This document shows positions 8,485 through 14,526 of a stretch of 14,526 bases of DNA, in pieces; position 1 is the first letter of the stretch; every line of letters starts with the position of its first letter. Source of the DNA: Sedimentisphaerales bacterium (GTDB lineage: Bacteria > Planctomycetota > Phycisphaerae > Sedimentisphaerales > SG8-4); NCBI GenBank assembly GCA_016932895.1, contig JAFGCA010000429.1, forward strand, positions 1 to 14,526. Reading direction: 5' to 3'. Below the pieces are notes generated by a model, which saw nothing but the letters and a program-made list of their open reading frames with translations, was not told where the DNA came from and searched no databases. The translations under genes were made by a program, and so were the position numbers.

Positions 8485-8505
8485 CGGGAAGTTCCCACAT
8501 TCCCG
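8485..8505. promoter_or_regulatory. Inverted repeat upstream of the PEP-CTERM promoter
   Basis: CGGGAA and TTCCCG form a perfect 6-bp inverted repeat separated by 9 nt, with a second overlapping palindrome GGGAAGTTCCC inside. It ends 21 nt before the -35 box at 8527, a usual place for an activator site. No family was recognised. Confidence 0.3.
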
Positions 8506-8526
8506 GCTTCTCGCAGCAAAATATTC

Positions 8527-8555
8527 TTGATTTACATGGTCTTATTTGCTATCAT
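8527..8555 (+). promoter_or_regulatory. Sigma70-type promoter of the PEP-CTERM gene
   Basis: TTGATT (8527-8532, 4 of 6) and TATCAT (8550-8555, 5 of 6) are separated by 17 nt in a locally AT-rich patch within GC-rich DNA. Transcription should begin near 8562, leaving a leader of about 90 nt before ATG 8655. Confidence 0.6.
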
Positions 8556-8654
8556 GAACACACTGGTTGGGGGTCCGAAACTGAGCTGGGGGGTTCAGGT
8601 AACATCCCTCCGAACGTCATCGTCAAAGACACCTGTTGTTCGAGGAGAAGTAGC

Positions 8655-9380
8655 ATGACGAAATCTCTGGTTGCGCTGGTCGTCTGCGCTTGTGTCTGTG
8701 CCCCATCTCTGGCCGCACCCACGGGAACCGTCACGATGAAGTACCTGGGCTACAGCGCCGCTCCGTACGCGGCGGTGTCGCTCTACGCCGATTCCGACGG
8801 CTCCTACGACGACGTGGCCAGGACCGGTTACGAGGTCGCCCTCGGCGGCGGCATTGCGGCCGGGTATTACAAGCACGACGTCACTGCCGCCACCGGTTCC
8901 GGGGTCCACGTGCCCAACCCCTTGTACGGCTTCTGCATCGATCTGTCGCAGAGCCCGGCGAGCACGTATGCCACCTTCGACGTGGTTTCCCTGGCCGAGG
9001 CGCCGAATCCCACCTTCATCAGCACCGCCATGACCGCCGCACGGGCGGACCTCTTGCGGGAGCTGTGGGGCCGGCACCGCGGCGCGATTGCGACCGGTCA
9101 GCAAGCGGCCGAGTTCCAACTGGCGGTCTGGGAAATCGTCTTCGAGACCTCGGACACATTTGACATCTCCAACGGCAGCGTCCTGAGCACGAGTTACAAC
9201 AGCGGCACCAACGCCCTGCTGAGCAGCCTCGACGGCCAGGGCCCCGTCGCCGCCCTCGTGGCTCTGACCAATCCCGACTACCAGGACATGCTGGCCTCCG
9301 TTCCGGCCCCCGGCGCGCTGCTGCTGGGCAGCCTGGGCACCGGTGCGATCGGCTGGCTGCGCCGACGCCGAACTCTGTAA
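8655..9380 (+). CDS. PEP-CTERM surface protein with predicted thioester domain
   Basis: 241 aa. The start is supported by GAGGAGA 7 nt upstream. Residues 1-21 are a signal peptide (ending PSLAA). The C-terminus is a sorting signal: VPAPG (216-220), a short hydrophobic segment ending GWL, then Arg236-Arg239. Such tails are known to be recognised and cut by an exosortase, sending the protein to the envelope or extracellular matrix. In the middle, 'YGFCIDL' puts Cys94 in an aromatic-Cys context, and 'EFQLAVWEI' puts Gln155 in a hydrophobic-Q-x-A-hydrophobic-W context. These are the two half-motifs of Cys-Gln thioester domains of surface adhesins. The assignment rests on these motifs alone. It is transcribed alone, with its own promoter and terminator. 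No exosortase gene is in the window. Confidence 0.85.
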   Translation: MTKSLVALVVCACVCAPSLAAPTGTVTMKYLGYSAAPYAAVSLYADSDGSYDDVARTGYEVALGGGIAAGYYKHDVTAATGSGVHVPNPLYGFCIDLSQSPASTYATFDVVSLAEAPNPTFISTAMTAARADLLRELWGRHRGAIATGQQAAEFQLAVWEIVFETSDTFDISNGSVLSTSYNSGTNALLSSLDGQGPVAALVALTNPDYQDMLASVPAPGALLLGSLGTGAIGWLRRRRTL

Positions 9381-9405
9381 CGTCACGTTGCTTTGGCACG
9401 ATCCG

Positions 9406-9437
9406 GGGCTGGGGCCTTCGACCCCCAGCCCTTTTTT
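9406..9437 (+). terminator. Intrinsic terminator after the PEP-CTERM gene
   Basis: GGGCTGGGG (9406-9414) pairs perfectly with CCCCAGCCC (9423-9431) around an 8-nt loop and is followed by six T (9432-9437). It lies 26 nt past the stop codon. On the minus strand no T-run follows the stem, so it should not stop transcription from dnaE. Confidence 0.9.
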
Positions 9438-9469
9438 CATGCGCGGCCGGCAGCCGGCATGGCCCCCCG

Positions 9470-12349
9470 CTACGCCACCGGCCCGCAGGCCGAACATTCC
9501 AGGGCCAGCGATGACAGATGCTCGGTCACTTTCCCGCTCGCCCAGACCGCCCCGCCGTAGGAACAGATCGTCTGGTAAAGGTCGATCTTGTCGGGGAAGA
9601 AACTCACTTCCGCCAGACCGGTGGCGTCCTCCAATGTCACGAACCCCATGGTCCGCCCGTTGCCGGTGCGGGCCCGTCGCGCCGTGGCCACAAAGCCGGC
9701 GAGAGTGACGTTTCGGCCCAGGAATCCGTTCAGCCGTCGCGCCGGGACGTAGCGGTCCGGAAGCAGCACGGCCGGATGCAGGCCGAACGGGATCCCCGTG
9801 ACGTCGATCTCCGCTTTCAGCCGCGCCAGCCGGTCGTAATCGGGCCACTTCTCGAGCGAGCCGTCGCGGTAGATGTCAAACAACAAAGGCTGGTTCCGCT
9901 CAGGCAGCGCCAGATGCGACCGGCGCAACATGGCCGGCCGCGTAGAGCCCAGGCCGTCGCAGGCGCCGACGTGAATCAGGTTCTGCAATTCCGGCCGGCG
10001 AAACGTCACCCGCCTGCGCAGGTCATCGACGTCGGCAAACCGGGCCGCCTGCCTCCGCGCGACAATCGCTTTGGCCGTGCTGCGGCTGAGCCCTTTGACC
10101 ACGTTGAGCCCCGCCCGAACGGCGCGGCCCGCCACGCTCCATTCGATCTCGCTGTGATTCACGTGCGGCCCCACGACCGTGACACCGTGACGCTTGGCGT
10201 CCCAGACGTAGACCCGCACCGGGTACATCCCGTGGTGGTTGTTCAGGAGCGAGCAATAGAATTGCCGTGGATAATGCGCTTTCAAATAAGCGGTCTGCCA
10301 GGCGATGTTGGCATACACCGTCGCGTGCGCCTTGCAATACGAATAGGCGGCGAAACGCAGGACCTCGTCCCAGATCGCCTCGGCGCTTTCGCGCTCGATC
10401 CCCGCTTCCACGGCCCGCCGCCGCACGAAATCGTCGTATTGGGCCTGCAAGCGCGAGGCCGAGACCTTCTTGGAAACCTCGGAGCGAAACCGGTCCGCCT
10501 CGGCGACGGTATAGCCGGCCACCTCCACCGCGATGCGCATGATGTCCTCCTGGTAGAGCATCACGCCGCAGGTGTCACCCAGCAGCTTCTCGATCCGGGG
10601 ATGAAGGTATTCGAAGGGCTTTCCGTTTACGTGCCGCTCGATGAATTCGGTTTTCATCCCGCCGGCGGCCGGGCCCGGACGGATCAGTGACAGCGCGACG
10701 GCCAGGTCCTTTTTGCTCTTCACTCGCAGGCCGCGTAGAAGCTGCCTCATCCCGGGCGACTCGCTCTGAAACACGCCGAGACTGTCGCCGGCACTCAACA
10801 TCGTCGCGGTTTTCGCGTCGTTCGGATCGAAGTCAGGCTCTCCGTTCCCGCCGCGCCCGGCGCCGACGATCCGGATCGTCTCGTTCACCGTCGACAGCGC
10901 CCGATTGCCCAGGAGGTCGATCTTCACCAGTCCGACCGCTTCGGCGGCGTCCTTGTCGTACTGCGTGATGACGACGCCTTTGTGCGCCCGCTGCAACGGA
11001 GCGATGTGACATACCGGGTACGGCGTGACAACGATGCCGCCGCAGTGAACGCCGAAGTGACGCGGGATCCCCAGCAGCTTCTCGGCCAGCCGGTACACCG
11101 GAGAGGTGCTCTTGATTTTTCGCGCGCGCGTCAACTGGTTGATCTGCACGGGCTCCAGACCCAGGGCCCGGCCCGCGTCACGCAGGGCGCTGCGACGGCG
11201 ATAGCGATTGACGTTGCAGACCATAGCCACCCTTTCGGCGCCCCAGCGCTCGTAGCAGAACCGGATGACCTCGTCGCGCCGGCGCCAGCACAAATCGATG
11301 TCGATGTCGGGACAATCGGTGCGGCCCGGATTCATGAAACGCTCGAAGTAGAGGCGATTCTCCACGGGGCAGACTCGGGTAAAGCCCAGCACGTGCGAGA
11401 CCAGGGAGCCGGCGGCCGAGCCGCGCACGTCGACTGGAATGTTCTCCTTCTTGGCAAAGGTCACGATCTCGTGCACCACCAGGAAGTAGTCGCTAAAGCC
11501 ATTGGCCCGTATCGTGACCAGTTCGTGTTCCAGCCGCTTGACGACGTCCCTGCTCACGGGATTGTACTTCCGGGCCAACCCCCGGTGACAGAGCCGGGCC
11601 AGCTCGCGGTCGCCGGTGGTGCCCGGCGGAAGTTCGACCCGGGGCAAAATCGGTTTGCCGGTCAGCAACTTCAACTCACAGCGTTCCACGAGGCGGTCGG
11701 CGTTGGCCAGCGCTGCCGGGCAGGGTCGGAACATTCGCTCCACTTGCGCGGTCGAAACGAGCGTGGCGAAACCGTCGCGGTCTTCGGGCCCCGCGCCGGC
11801 GACACTCAACCGCCGGATGCGCGCCAGCAGGCGGGCGACTGTCACGTCATCGTCCTTGAGCCACTTGGCGCCCGTCCAGGCAACCGGCTCGACCCCGCCG
11901 GCCGCGGCGCGCTTTGCCTCGTCCGCGTTGCGGCAGCCGGCAAACAGGCAGTCCTTGCGGAAAACCGGTTGCAGTTGCCTCCGCAGCTCCGGCTGCGGGC
12001 AAATGCAAATCAGCCCCCTACTGTCCACTTTTATTTTCTCGACCAGGTCAAAGCCCGGGTCGAGATGTCGCGCGGTCGTGAGGCGACAGAGATTCCGGTA
12101 CCCCCTTTCGTTTTCGGCCAGCAGGATGGCCCGCTGGTCTTCGGTGAGGATTTCCACGCCGAGGATCGGCTGAACATCGGCTTTGCGGGCTGCTTTGTAG
12201 AGGTCCACCGCCCCCGCCAGGGAATTGACATCGGCCAGGGCCACCGCTCCGTAGCCCAATTCGACCGCCGCCTCGACCCAGCGCGACACCGAGACCGCCC
12301 CCCGCAGAAGGCTGTAGAAACTCCGACATGTCAGCGCCGCCATGCGCAT
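9470..12349 (-). CDS. dnaE: DnaE-type DNA polymerase (C-family), short DnaE2/ImuC-like
   Basis: 959 aa from ATG 12349; a GTG at 12370 would add seven residues. It has the C-family active site: 'PDIDIDLCWRRRDE' with Asp350 and Asp352, and 'VKIDLLGNRALS' with Asp478. The fingers carry 'SYCKAHATVYANIAWQTAYL', followed by a helix-hairpin-helix region and an OB fold ('TMGFVTLEDATGLAEVSFFP') at the C-terminus. It is shorter than replicative DnaE (about 1,100-1,200 aa) and DnaE2 (about 1,050). The PHP domain is degenerate: the N-terminal HxH metal site reads 'LTCRSFYSLLRG' and the T-D-H motif reads 'ALADVNSLAG', so no PHP nuclease is expected. 'LLNNHHGMY...DAKRHGV' resembles DnaE2 more than DnaE1. 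It is the third gene after lexA and DUF72, supporting a damage-induced translesion role. It might instead be a second DnaE of unknown role. Confidence 0.88.
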   Translation of the reverse strand: MRMAALTCRSFYSLLRGAVSVSRWVEAAVELGYGAVALADVNSLAGAVDLYKAARKADVQPILGVEILTEDQRAILLAENERGYRNLCRLTTARHLDPGFDLVEKIKVDSRGLICICPQPELRRQLQPVFRKDCLFAGCRNADEAKRAAAGGVEPVAWTGAKWLKDDDVTVARLLARIRRLSVAGAGPEDRDGFATLVSTAQVERMFRPCPAALANADRLVERCELKLLTGKPILPRVELPPGTTGDRELARLCHRGLARKYNPVSRDVVKRLEHELVTIRANGFSDYFLVVHEIVTFAKKENIPVDVRGSAAGSLVSHVLGFTRVCPVENRLYFERFMNPGRTDCPDIDIDLCWRRRDEVIRFCYERWGAERVAMVCNVNRYRRRSALRDAGRALGLEPVQINQLTRARKIKSTSPVYRLAEKLLGIPRHFGVHCGGIVVTPYPVCHIAPLQRAHKGVVITQYDKDAAEAVGLVKIDLLGNRALSTVNETIRIVGAGRGGNGEPDFDPNDAKTATMLSAGDSLGVFQSESPGMRQLLRGLRVKSKKDLAVALSLIRPGPAAGGMKTEFIERHVNGKPFEYLHPRIEKLLGDTCGVMLYQEDIMRIAVEVAGYTVAEADRFRSEVSKKVSASRLQAQYDDFVRRRAVEAGIERESAEAIWDEVLRFAAYSYCKAHATVYANIAWQTAYLKAHYPRQFYCSLLNNHHGMYPVRVYVWDAKRHGVTVVGPHVNHSEIEWSVAGRAVRAGLNVVKGLSRSTAKAIVARRQAARFADVDDLRRRVTFRRPELQNLIHVGACDGLGSTRPAMLRRSHLALPERNQPLLFDIYRDGSLEKWPDYDRLARLKAEIDVTGIPFGLHPAVLLPDRYVPARRLNGFLGRNVTLAGFVATARRARTGNGRTMGFVTLEDATGLAEVSFFPDKIDLYQTICSYGGAVWASGKVTEHLSSLALECSACGPVA

Positions 12350-12371
12350 ACCATCCCCGCCCCAATACACG

Positions 12372-12387
12372 ATGGTGTAACGAACAT
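12372..12387. promoter_or_regulatory. Possible second, weaker LexA site ahead of dnaE
   Basis: ATGGT-N6-AACAT lies in the gap between the DUF72 stop and the dnaE start. It matches the core of the lexA-promoter inverted repeat (ATGGT-N6-ACCAT) with identical spacing and one mismatch. No good -35/-10 pair was found here, so it may be chance. Confidence 0.3.
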
Positions 12388-13239
12388 TTATTCATTGACA
12401 GCAATCTTTGCCAGCTTCGGATAGGCCTGCAAAAGTCCTTTCGGTACGTGCTGCTTTTGTCCGGTCATCAGGGCCTTGAGCTCGAGGGCATTGGCCAGCT
12501 CGGCCCCGCGATAATGGTTGTTGGCAATCACGGTCAGCGACTCGAAGGCTTTACCGAGAGAATCGAGTCGCTCCTTGATGCCGGCCAGCTCGCGGTCGTT
12601 GTAGTAATAATTGTAGGTTTCATCGCGTCCGGCTTTGCTGAACCACTTCTCGACGTTCCGGCCGTGCATGCGAAAATACCCGTCCCGGCCGACCGTGCAG
12701 TGCTGCAAATTGAACGACCGGCTGGAAGTCGGATAGTCCAGGTTGCAGACGGCCACACCGAGGTCCCCGAGAAAGCCCAGCGCCTCCGGCTCTTCCCACG
12801 AGTTGTGCCGCAGCTCCACCACCAGGCTGAACACATCGTCAAAGTGGCCGACGATGGCCGCCAGATGCCGCCGCGACGGCGGACTGTCCGCGAAGTCGTA
12901 CCGGAACTGCACCAGCAGATGCTTCAGCTTGCCGGCATCGAGGAACGGCCCGAAGCCCCGGTGAAACTGCTTCACCGTTTCGGCGTCCATCTTGCCCTCG
13001 TGGGTAAAGCTTTTGTGCAGCTTGGCCGTGAAGAAAAAGTCCGGCCGCTGCGCCGTCCGCCTCAGCCACGACGCCGTCGTCCGCTCGAACGGCGGCCGGT
13101 AGAACGTGCTGTTGATCTCGATACAATCCACGAAGCGGCTCACGTACTCGAGCTGGTCCATCTTGGAATCGGTGTACACGATCCCCTGCCAGTCCGCGTA
13201 CGACCACCCCGCGATCCCTATGGAAATCGGACAACTCAT
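12388..13239 (-). CDS. DUF72 (YecE-like) TIM-barrel protein
   Basis: 283 aa. ATG 13239 is chosen because AGGTGA lies 5 nt upstream, overlapping the lexA stop region; an earlier in-frame start at 13272 would overlap lexA by 25 nt. All family hallmarks are present: 'IGIAGWSYADW' (7-17), 'IEINSTFYRPP' (40-50), 'VELRHNSW' (141-148), 'YFRMHGRN' (188-195), 'YNYYYNDREL' (209-218) and 'NNHYRGAELAN' (240-250). Length is normal. DUF72 proteins are TIM barrels whose biochemical function is not established; the fold is reminiscent of sugar-phosphate and endonuclease IV-like barrels. The gene sits 8 bp after lexA and 38 bp before dnaE, so it is co-transcribed and probably co-induced with them. A role in DNA damage processing or in polymerase support is inferred from this position only. 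Confidence 0.93.
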   Translation of the reverse strand: MSCPISIGIAGWSYADWQGIVYTDSKMDQLEYVSRFVDCIEINSTFYRPPFERTTASWLRRTAQRPDFFFTAKLHKSFTHEGKMDAETVKQFHRGFGPFLDAGKLKHLLVQFRYDFADSPPSRRHLAAIVGHFDDVFSLVVELRHNSWEEPEALGFLGDLGVAVCNLDYPTSSRSFNLQHCTVGRDGYFRMHGRNVEKWFSKAGRDETYNYYYNDRELAGIKERLDSLGKAFESLTVIANNHYRGAELANALELKALMTGQKQHVPKGLLQAYPKLAKIAVNE

Positions 13240-13247
13240 CGTATCAC

Positions 13248-13868
13248 CTATTTGATATCGGTTCGGATACATCCTACGACTTTGCCGAGGATGCGCACGT
13301 CCTTGTCGAACTGCCTGATGTAGCGGGTCTTGTATCCGGCCCTTCTGTTGGCGGGTTTCAGGGCGATCCGGTGCTTCTGCACGAAGACCCTCTTGACCGT
13401 CGCCTCGTCGTCCAGCAGCACGACGCCGATCTGCCCGTTGGCGAGGGTCGAGGCGACTTTGACGAGCACGTAGTCGCCGTCCATGATCCCCTCGTCGGCC
13501 ATGCTGTCACCGGAGACCTTCAGCAGAAACGTTCCTTTGGACCGGTCGACGAACTTTTCGAGGTCGAGGTAGCCTTCGATGTTCTCCTCGGCCAGGATGG
13601 GCTCGCCCGCCGCGACCCGGCCCAAAATCGGAACGCCCTGCGTCTCCTGCAGCCGCCCGAGATACGCCGGCGAGAGCCTCAGCCCCCGATGGCCGCCCGC
13701 AGCCACGAGGTAGCCCTTCTTCTTCAGGTAGCCCACCAATTGATACACCGCATTCTGGGCCAGCCCGAAGTGCCGCGCGATCTCCCGTTGGCTCGGGGGC
13801 GCATTGTCCTCCAGCCGGCCGGCAATGAACGCCAGGACTTTTTGCTGTTTTTCCGTCAATGGCTCCAT
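13248..13868 (-). CDS. lexA: LexA repressor (S24 self-cleaving)
   Basis: 206 aa. ATG 13868 is chosen over GTG 13877 because GAGGTG lies 6 nt before the ATG. The N-terminal winged helix (1-68) has 'PPSQREIARHFGLA' as its helix-turn-helix. The hinge leads to the cleavage site 'VAAGEP' (Ala87-Gly88). The S24 latent protease has Ser122 in 'VSGDSMADEGI' and Lys159 in 'EATVKRVF', so the full self-cleavage machinery is intact. LexA represses damage genes until RecA filaments trigger its cleavage. Here it heads an operon with DUF72 and dnaE and has an inverted repeat inside its own promoter, consistent with autoregulation. The recognition helix differs from that of E. coli LexA, so a non-E. coli operator is expected. 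Another S24 regulator is possible, but length and cleavage site fit LexA well. Confidence 0.93.
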   Translation of the reverse strand: MEPLTEKQQKVLAFIAGRLEDNAPPSQREIARHFGLAQNAVYQLVGYLKKKGYLVAAGGHRGLRLSPAYLGRLQETQGVPILGRVAAGEPILAEENIEGYLDLEKFVDRSKGTFLLKVSGDSMADEGIMDGDYVLVKVASTLANGQIGVVLLDDEATVKRVFVQKHRIALKPANRRAGYKTRYIRQFDKDVRILGKVVGCIRTDIK

Positions 13869-13896
13869 TACGAGCACCTCAAAGCACTTTTATCCC

Positions 13897-13925
13897 CATA
13901 TATGGTTATTTGACCATAATGTCAA
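13897..13925 (-). promoter_or_regulatory. lexA: Strong sigma70-type promoter of the lexA-DUF72-dnaE operon
   Basis: On the minus strand a perfect TTGACA (13925-13920) is followed after exactly 17 nt by TATATG (13902-13897, 4 of 6). Transcription should begin near 13890, giving a leader of about 20 nt before the GAGGTG ribosome site and ATG 13868. It is the only close -35 consensus match seen upstream of this operon. Confidence 0.7.
13901..13918. promoter_or_regulatory. lexA: Putative LexA operator in the lexA promoter
   Basis: TATGGT-TATTTG-ACCATA is a perfect inverted repeat with 6-bp arms and a 6-bp spacer. It occupies nearly the whole spacer between -35 and -10 and overlaps the first two bases of the -10. 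A protein bound there would block RNA polymerase. It matches neither the E. coli CTGT-N8-ACAG nor the GAAC-N4-GTTC box, so it may be a lineage-specific LexA motif. Assignment to LexA is by position. Confidence 0.6.
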
Positions 13926-13974
13926 CCCCAAAATCGCACTCGCTTTCAATTTTCTTCGCCATCCGTCGGCAAAG

Positions 13975-14526
13975 CTACGCAAAAACCGGCTTTCGCCCCC
14001 CGTCGTTCCCCACGCCGCCGCCGGCCGATTGGGTTCGTTTCACACAATCGCCCCCCGATTCTGCGTCGAGAGGCCCGCCGGAGCGACTCTCCCGGCCCTC
14101 GGAGCCGGCCGTCTCCCACCGACCGGCCTTTTCCGCCTCGCCGGTCCGCCCGATTGGCTTCGTTTGGCGCGACGCCTCACCACTGCCGGCGCATGCACCC
14201 GCCGGCGTCGCCTCTTCCGTCGCACATGCAGGCTGAGGCTTGCCCCACCGATTGTCCGGCCGAGGCGGCTTCTTCCTCTCCGGCTCCAACTCCCGCATGA
14301 GACGCAACTTCTGAAGCTCGTTCATGCTCTTGTACAAACTGTACTCGATCCGCCGCTCGTACATCGACAATCGCTCCAGAACCCGGTTGTCGGCGAAATC
14401 GTGCAGCGCCGCCTGACCGAGGAGCGTTTCCTGCAGGCCGTCGGCCTCGCGCGACCGCGCGCGCCTCCGGAACGGGTCGGCCGCGATCCTGGCCAGCAGC
14501 GTATCGAACACCTCGTTCTGGACGCG
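13975..14526 (-). CDS. Conserved hypothetical protein, C-terminal part (5' end outside window)
   Basis: The frame is open to the right edge (R-V-Q-N-E before the first possible GTG at 14511) and ends at TAG 13975-13977, giving about 183 visible residues. The first 60 or so are helical and ordered, with 'LSMYERRIEYSLYKSMNELQ' the clearest segment. This resembles the end of a family common in planctomycetes and acidobacteria whose N-terminus has 'ANAQ.STGP.T..GK...NA..HGL'; that N-terminus is not visible, so the match is tentative. From about residue 75 the sequence becomes low-complexity, rich in Gly, Arg, Glu and Pro, and looks like repeat DNA translated through to a stop. It is transcribed towards lexA but ends about 50 bp before the lexA promoter. 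Function unknown. Confidence 0.5.
   Translation of the reverse strand, partial: RVQNEVFDTLLARIAADPFRRRARSREADGLQETLLGQAALHDFADNRVLERLSMYERRIEYSLYKSMNELQKLRLMRELEPERKKPPRPDNRWGKPQPACATEEATPAGACAGSGEASRQTKPIGRTGEAEKAGRWETAGSEGRESRSGGPLDAESGGDCVKRTQSAGGGVGNDGGRKPVFA
14026..14165. repeat. Short repeat pair, read in different frames by the host gene
   Basis: CGATTGGGTTCGTTT (14026-14040) and CGATTGGCTTCGTTT (14151-14165) differ at one base and lie 125 nt apart. On the coding (minus) strand the core AAACGAA.CCAATCG is read as K-R-T-Q-S in one copy and Q-T-K-P-I-G in the other. The similarity is therefore in DNA, not protein. Confidence 0.55.

Larger units (their letters stand above)
8280..8654. 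other. Divergent intergenic region with two promoters
   Basis: This 375-bp region separates the leftward reductase/glycosidase operon from the rightward PEP-CTERM gene. It holds a strong candidate promoter on + and a weaker one on -, an inverted repeat upstream of the + promoter, and a leader of about 90 nt before the PEP-CTERM gene. No convincing ORF or known riboswitch was seen in it. Confidence 0.7.

Noticed and set aside
8536..8555. ATGGT...ATCAT in the PEP-CTERM promoter as another LexA-type site
   Set aside because: The spacing between half-sites is 10 nt instead of 6 and the right half is mismatched, so it does not fit the candidate operator.
8562..8654. Riboswitch in the PEP-CTERM leader
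   Set aside because: The leader is G-rich with possible local pairing but matches no known riboswitch core that I can recognise.
9394..9410. TGGCACG as a sigma54 promoter element
   Set aside because: It lacks the TTGC element at the required spacing and lies between a stop codon and a terminator.
9406..9437. The PEP-CTERM terminator acting in both directions to end the dnaE transcript
   Set aside because: The stem has no T-run on the minus strand; no other terminator after dnaE was visible.
9518..10690. + strand open frame (390 codons) opposite the end of dnaE
   Set aside because: It covers the OB fold and fingers coding region in antisense and shows no domain or ribosome site.
10982..12424. 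Long + strand open frame (480 codons) opposite dnaE
   Set aside because: It is antisense to a polymerase with clear catalytic motifs, has no recognisable domain, and arises from GC-rich codon bias on the other strand.

Overview
The window is GC-rich and carries a combination typical of planctomycetes, probably the class Phycisphaerae. The signs are a PEP-CTERM protein with the 'PAPG...GWLRRRR' tail, two secreted DUF2961/GH172-type proteins, a secreted GH95-type glycosidase, a Tat-exported aldo/keto reductase and a long ankyrin-repeat protein. The taxonomic placement is inferred from gene content only. No rRNA, tRNA, CRISPR array or transposase was seen.

Layout. (1) At 1-1441 (+) is the C-terminal part of an ankyrin-repeat protein that enters from the left edge. 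(2) At 1684-8279 is a carbohydrate block. A large DUF2961/GH172-type protein on + converges with a minus-strand run of three genes: Tat-signal aldo/keto reductase, GH95-type glycosidase, small GH172-type protein. All four carry export signals, so this looks like extracytoplasmic breakdown and oxidation of an unusual glycan. (3) At 8280-8654 is a 375-bp divergent intergenic region with a convincing sigma70-like promoter for the rightward gene and a weaker one for the leftward operon. (4) At 8655-9380 (+) is a short-leader PEP-CTERM surface protein. It carries a Cys/Gln pair in the sequence context of an internal thioester adhesin domain, and a clean intrinsic terminator follows it. (5) At 13868-9470 (-) is a compact three-gene operon: lexA, a DUF72 (YecE-like) TIM-barrel protein and a short DnaE-type polymerase with a degenerate PHP domain. 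(6) At the right edge (-) is the 3' end of a protein whose tail is built from low-complexity DNA containing a 15-nt repeat read in two different frames.

The most interesting system is the lexA-DUF72-dnaE operon. It resembles a LexA-controlled mutagenesis cassette (classically lexA-imuA-imuB-dnaE2), but DUF72 sits where imuA/imuB would be. A perfect inverted repeat, TATGGT-N6-ACCATA, fills the spacer of a near-consensus sigma70 promoter (TTGACA-N17-TATATG) ahead of lexA, which is where a self-regulating LexA should bind. A one-mismatch version of its core with identical spacing lies just ahead of dnaE. Together these suggest a DNA-damage-induced translesion module with its own operator type. 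The second most interesting item is the predicted thioester-bearing PEP-CTERM protein.
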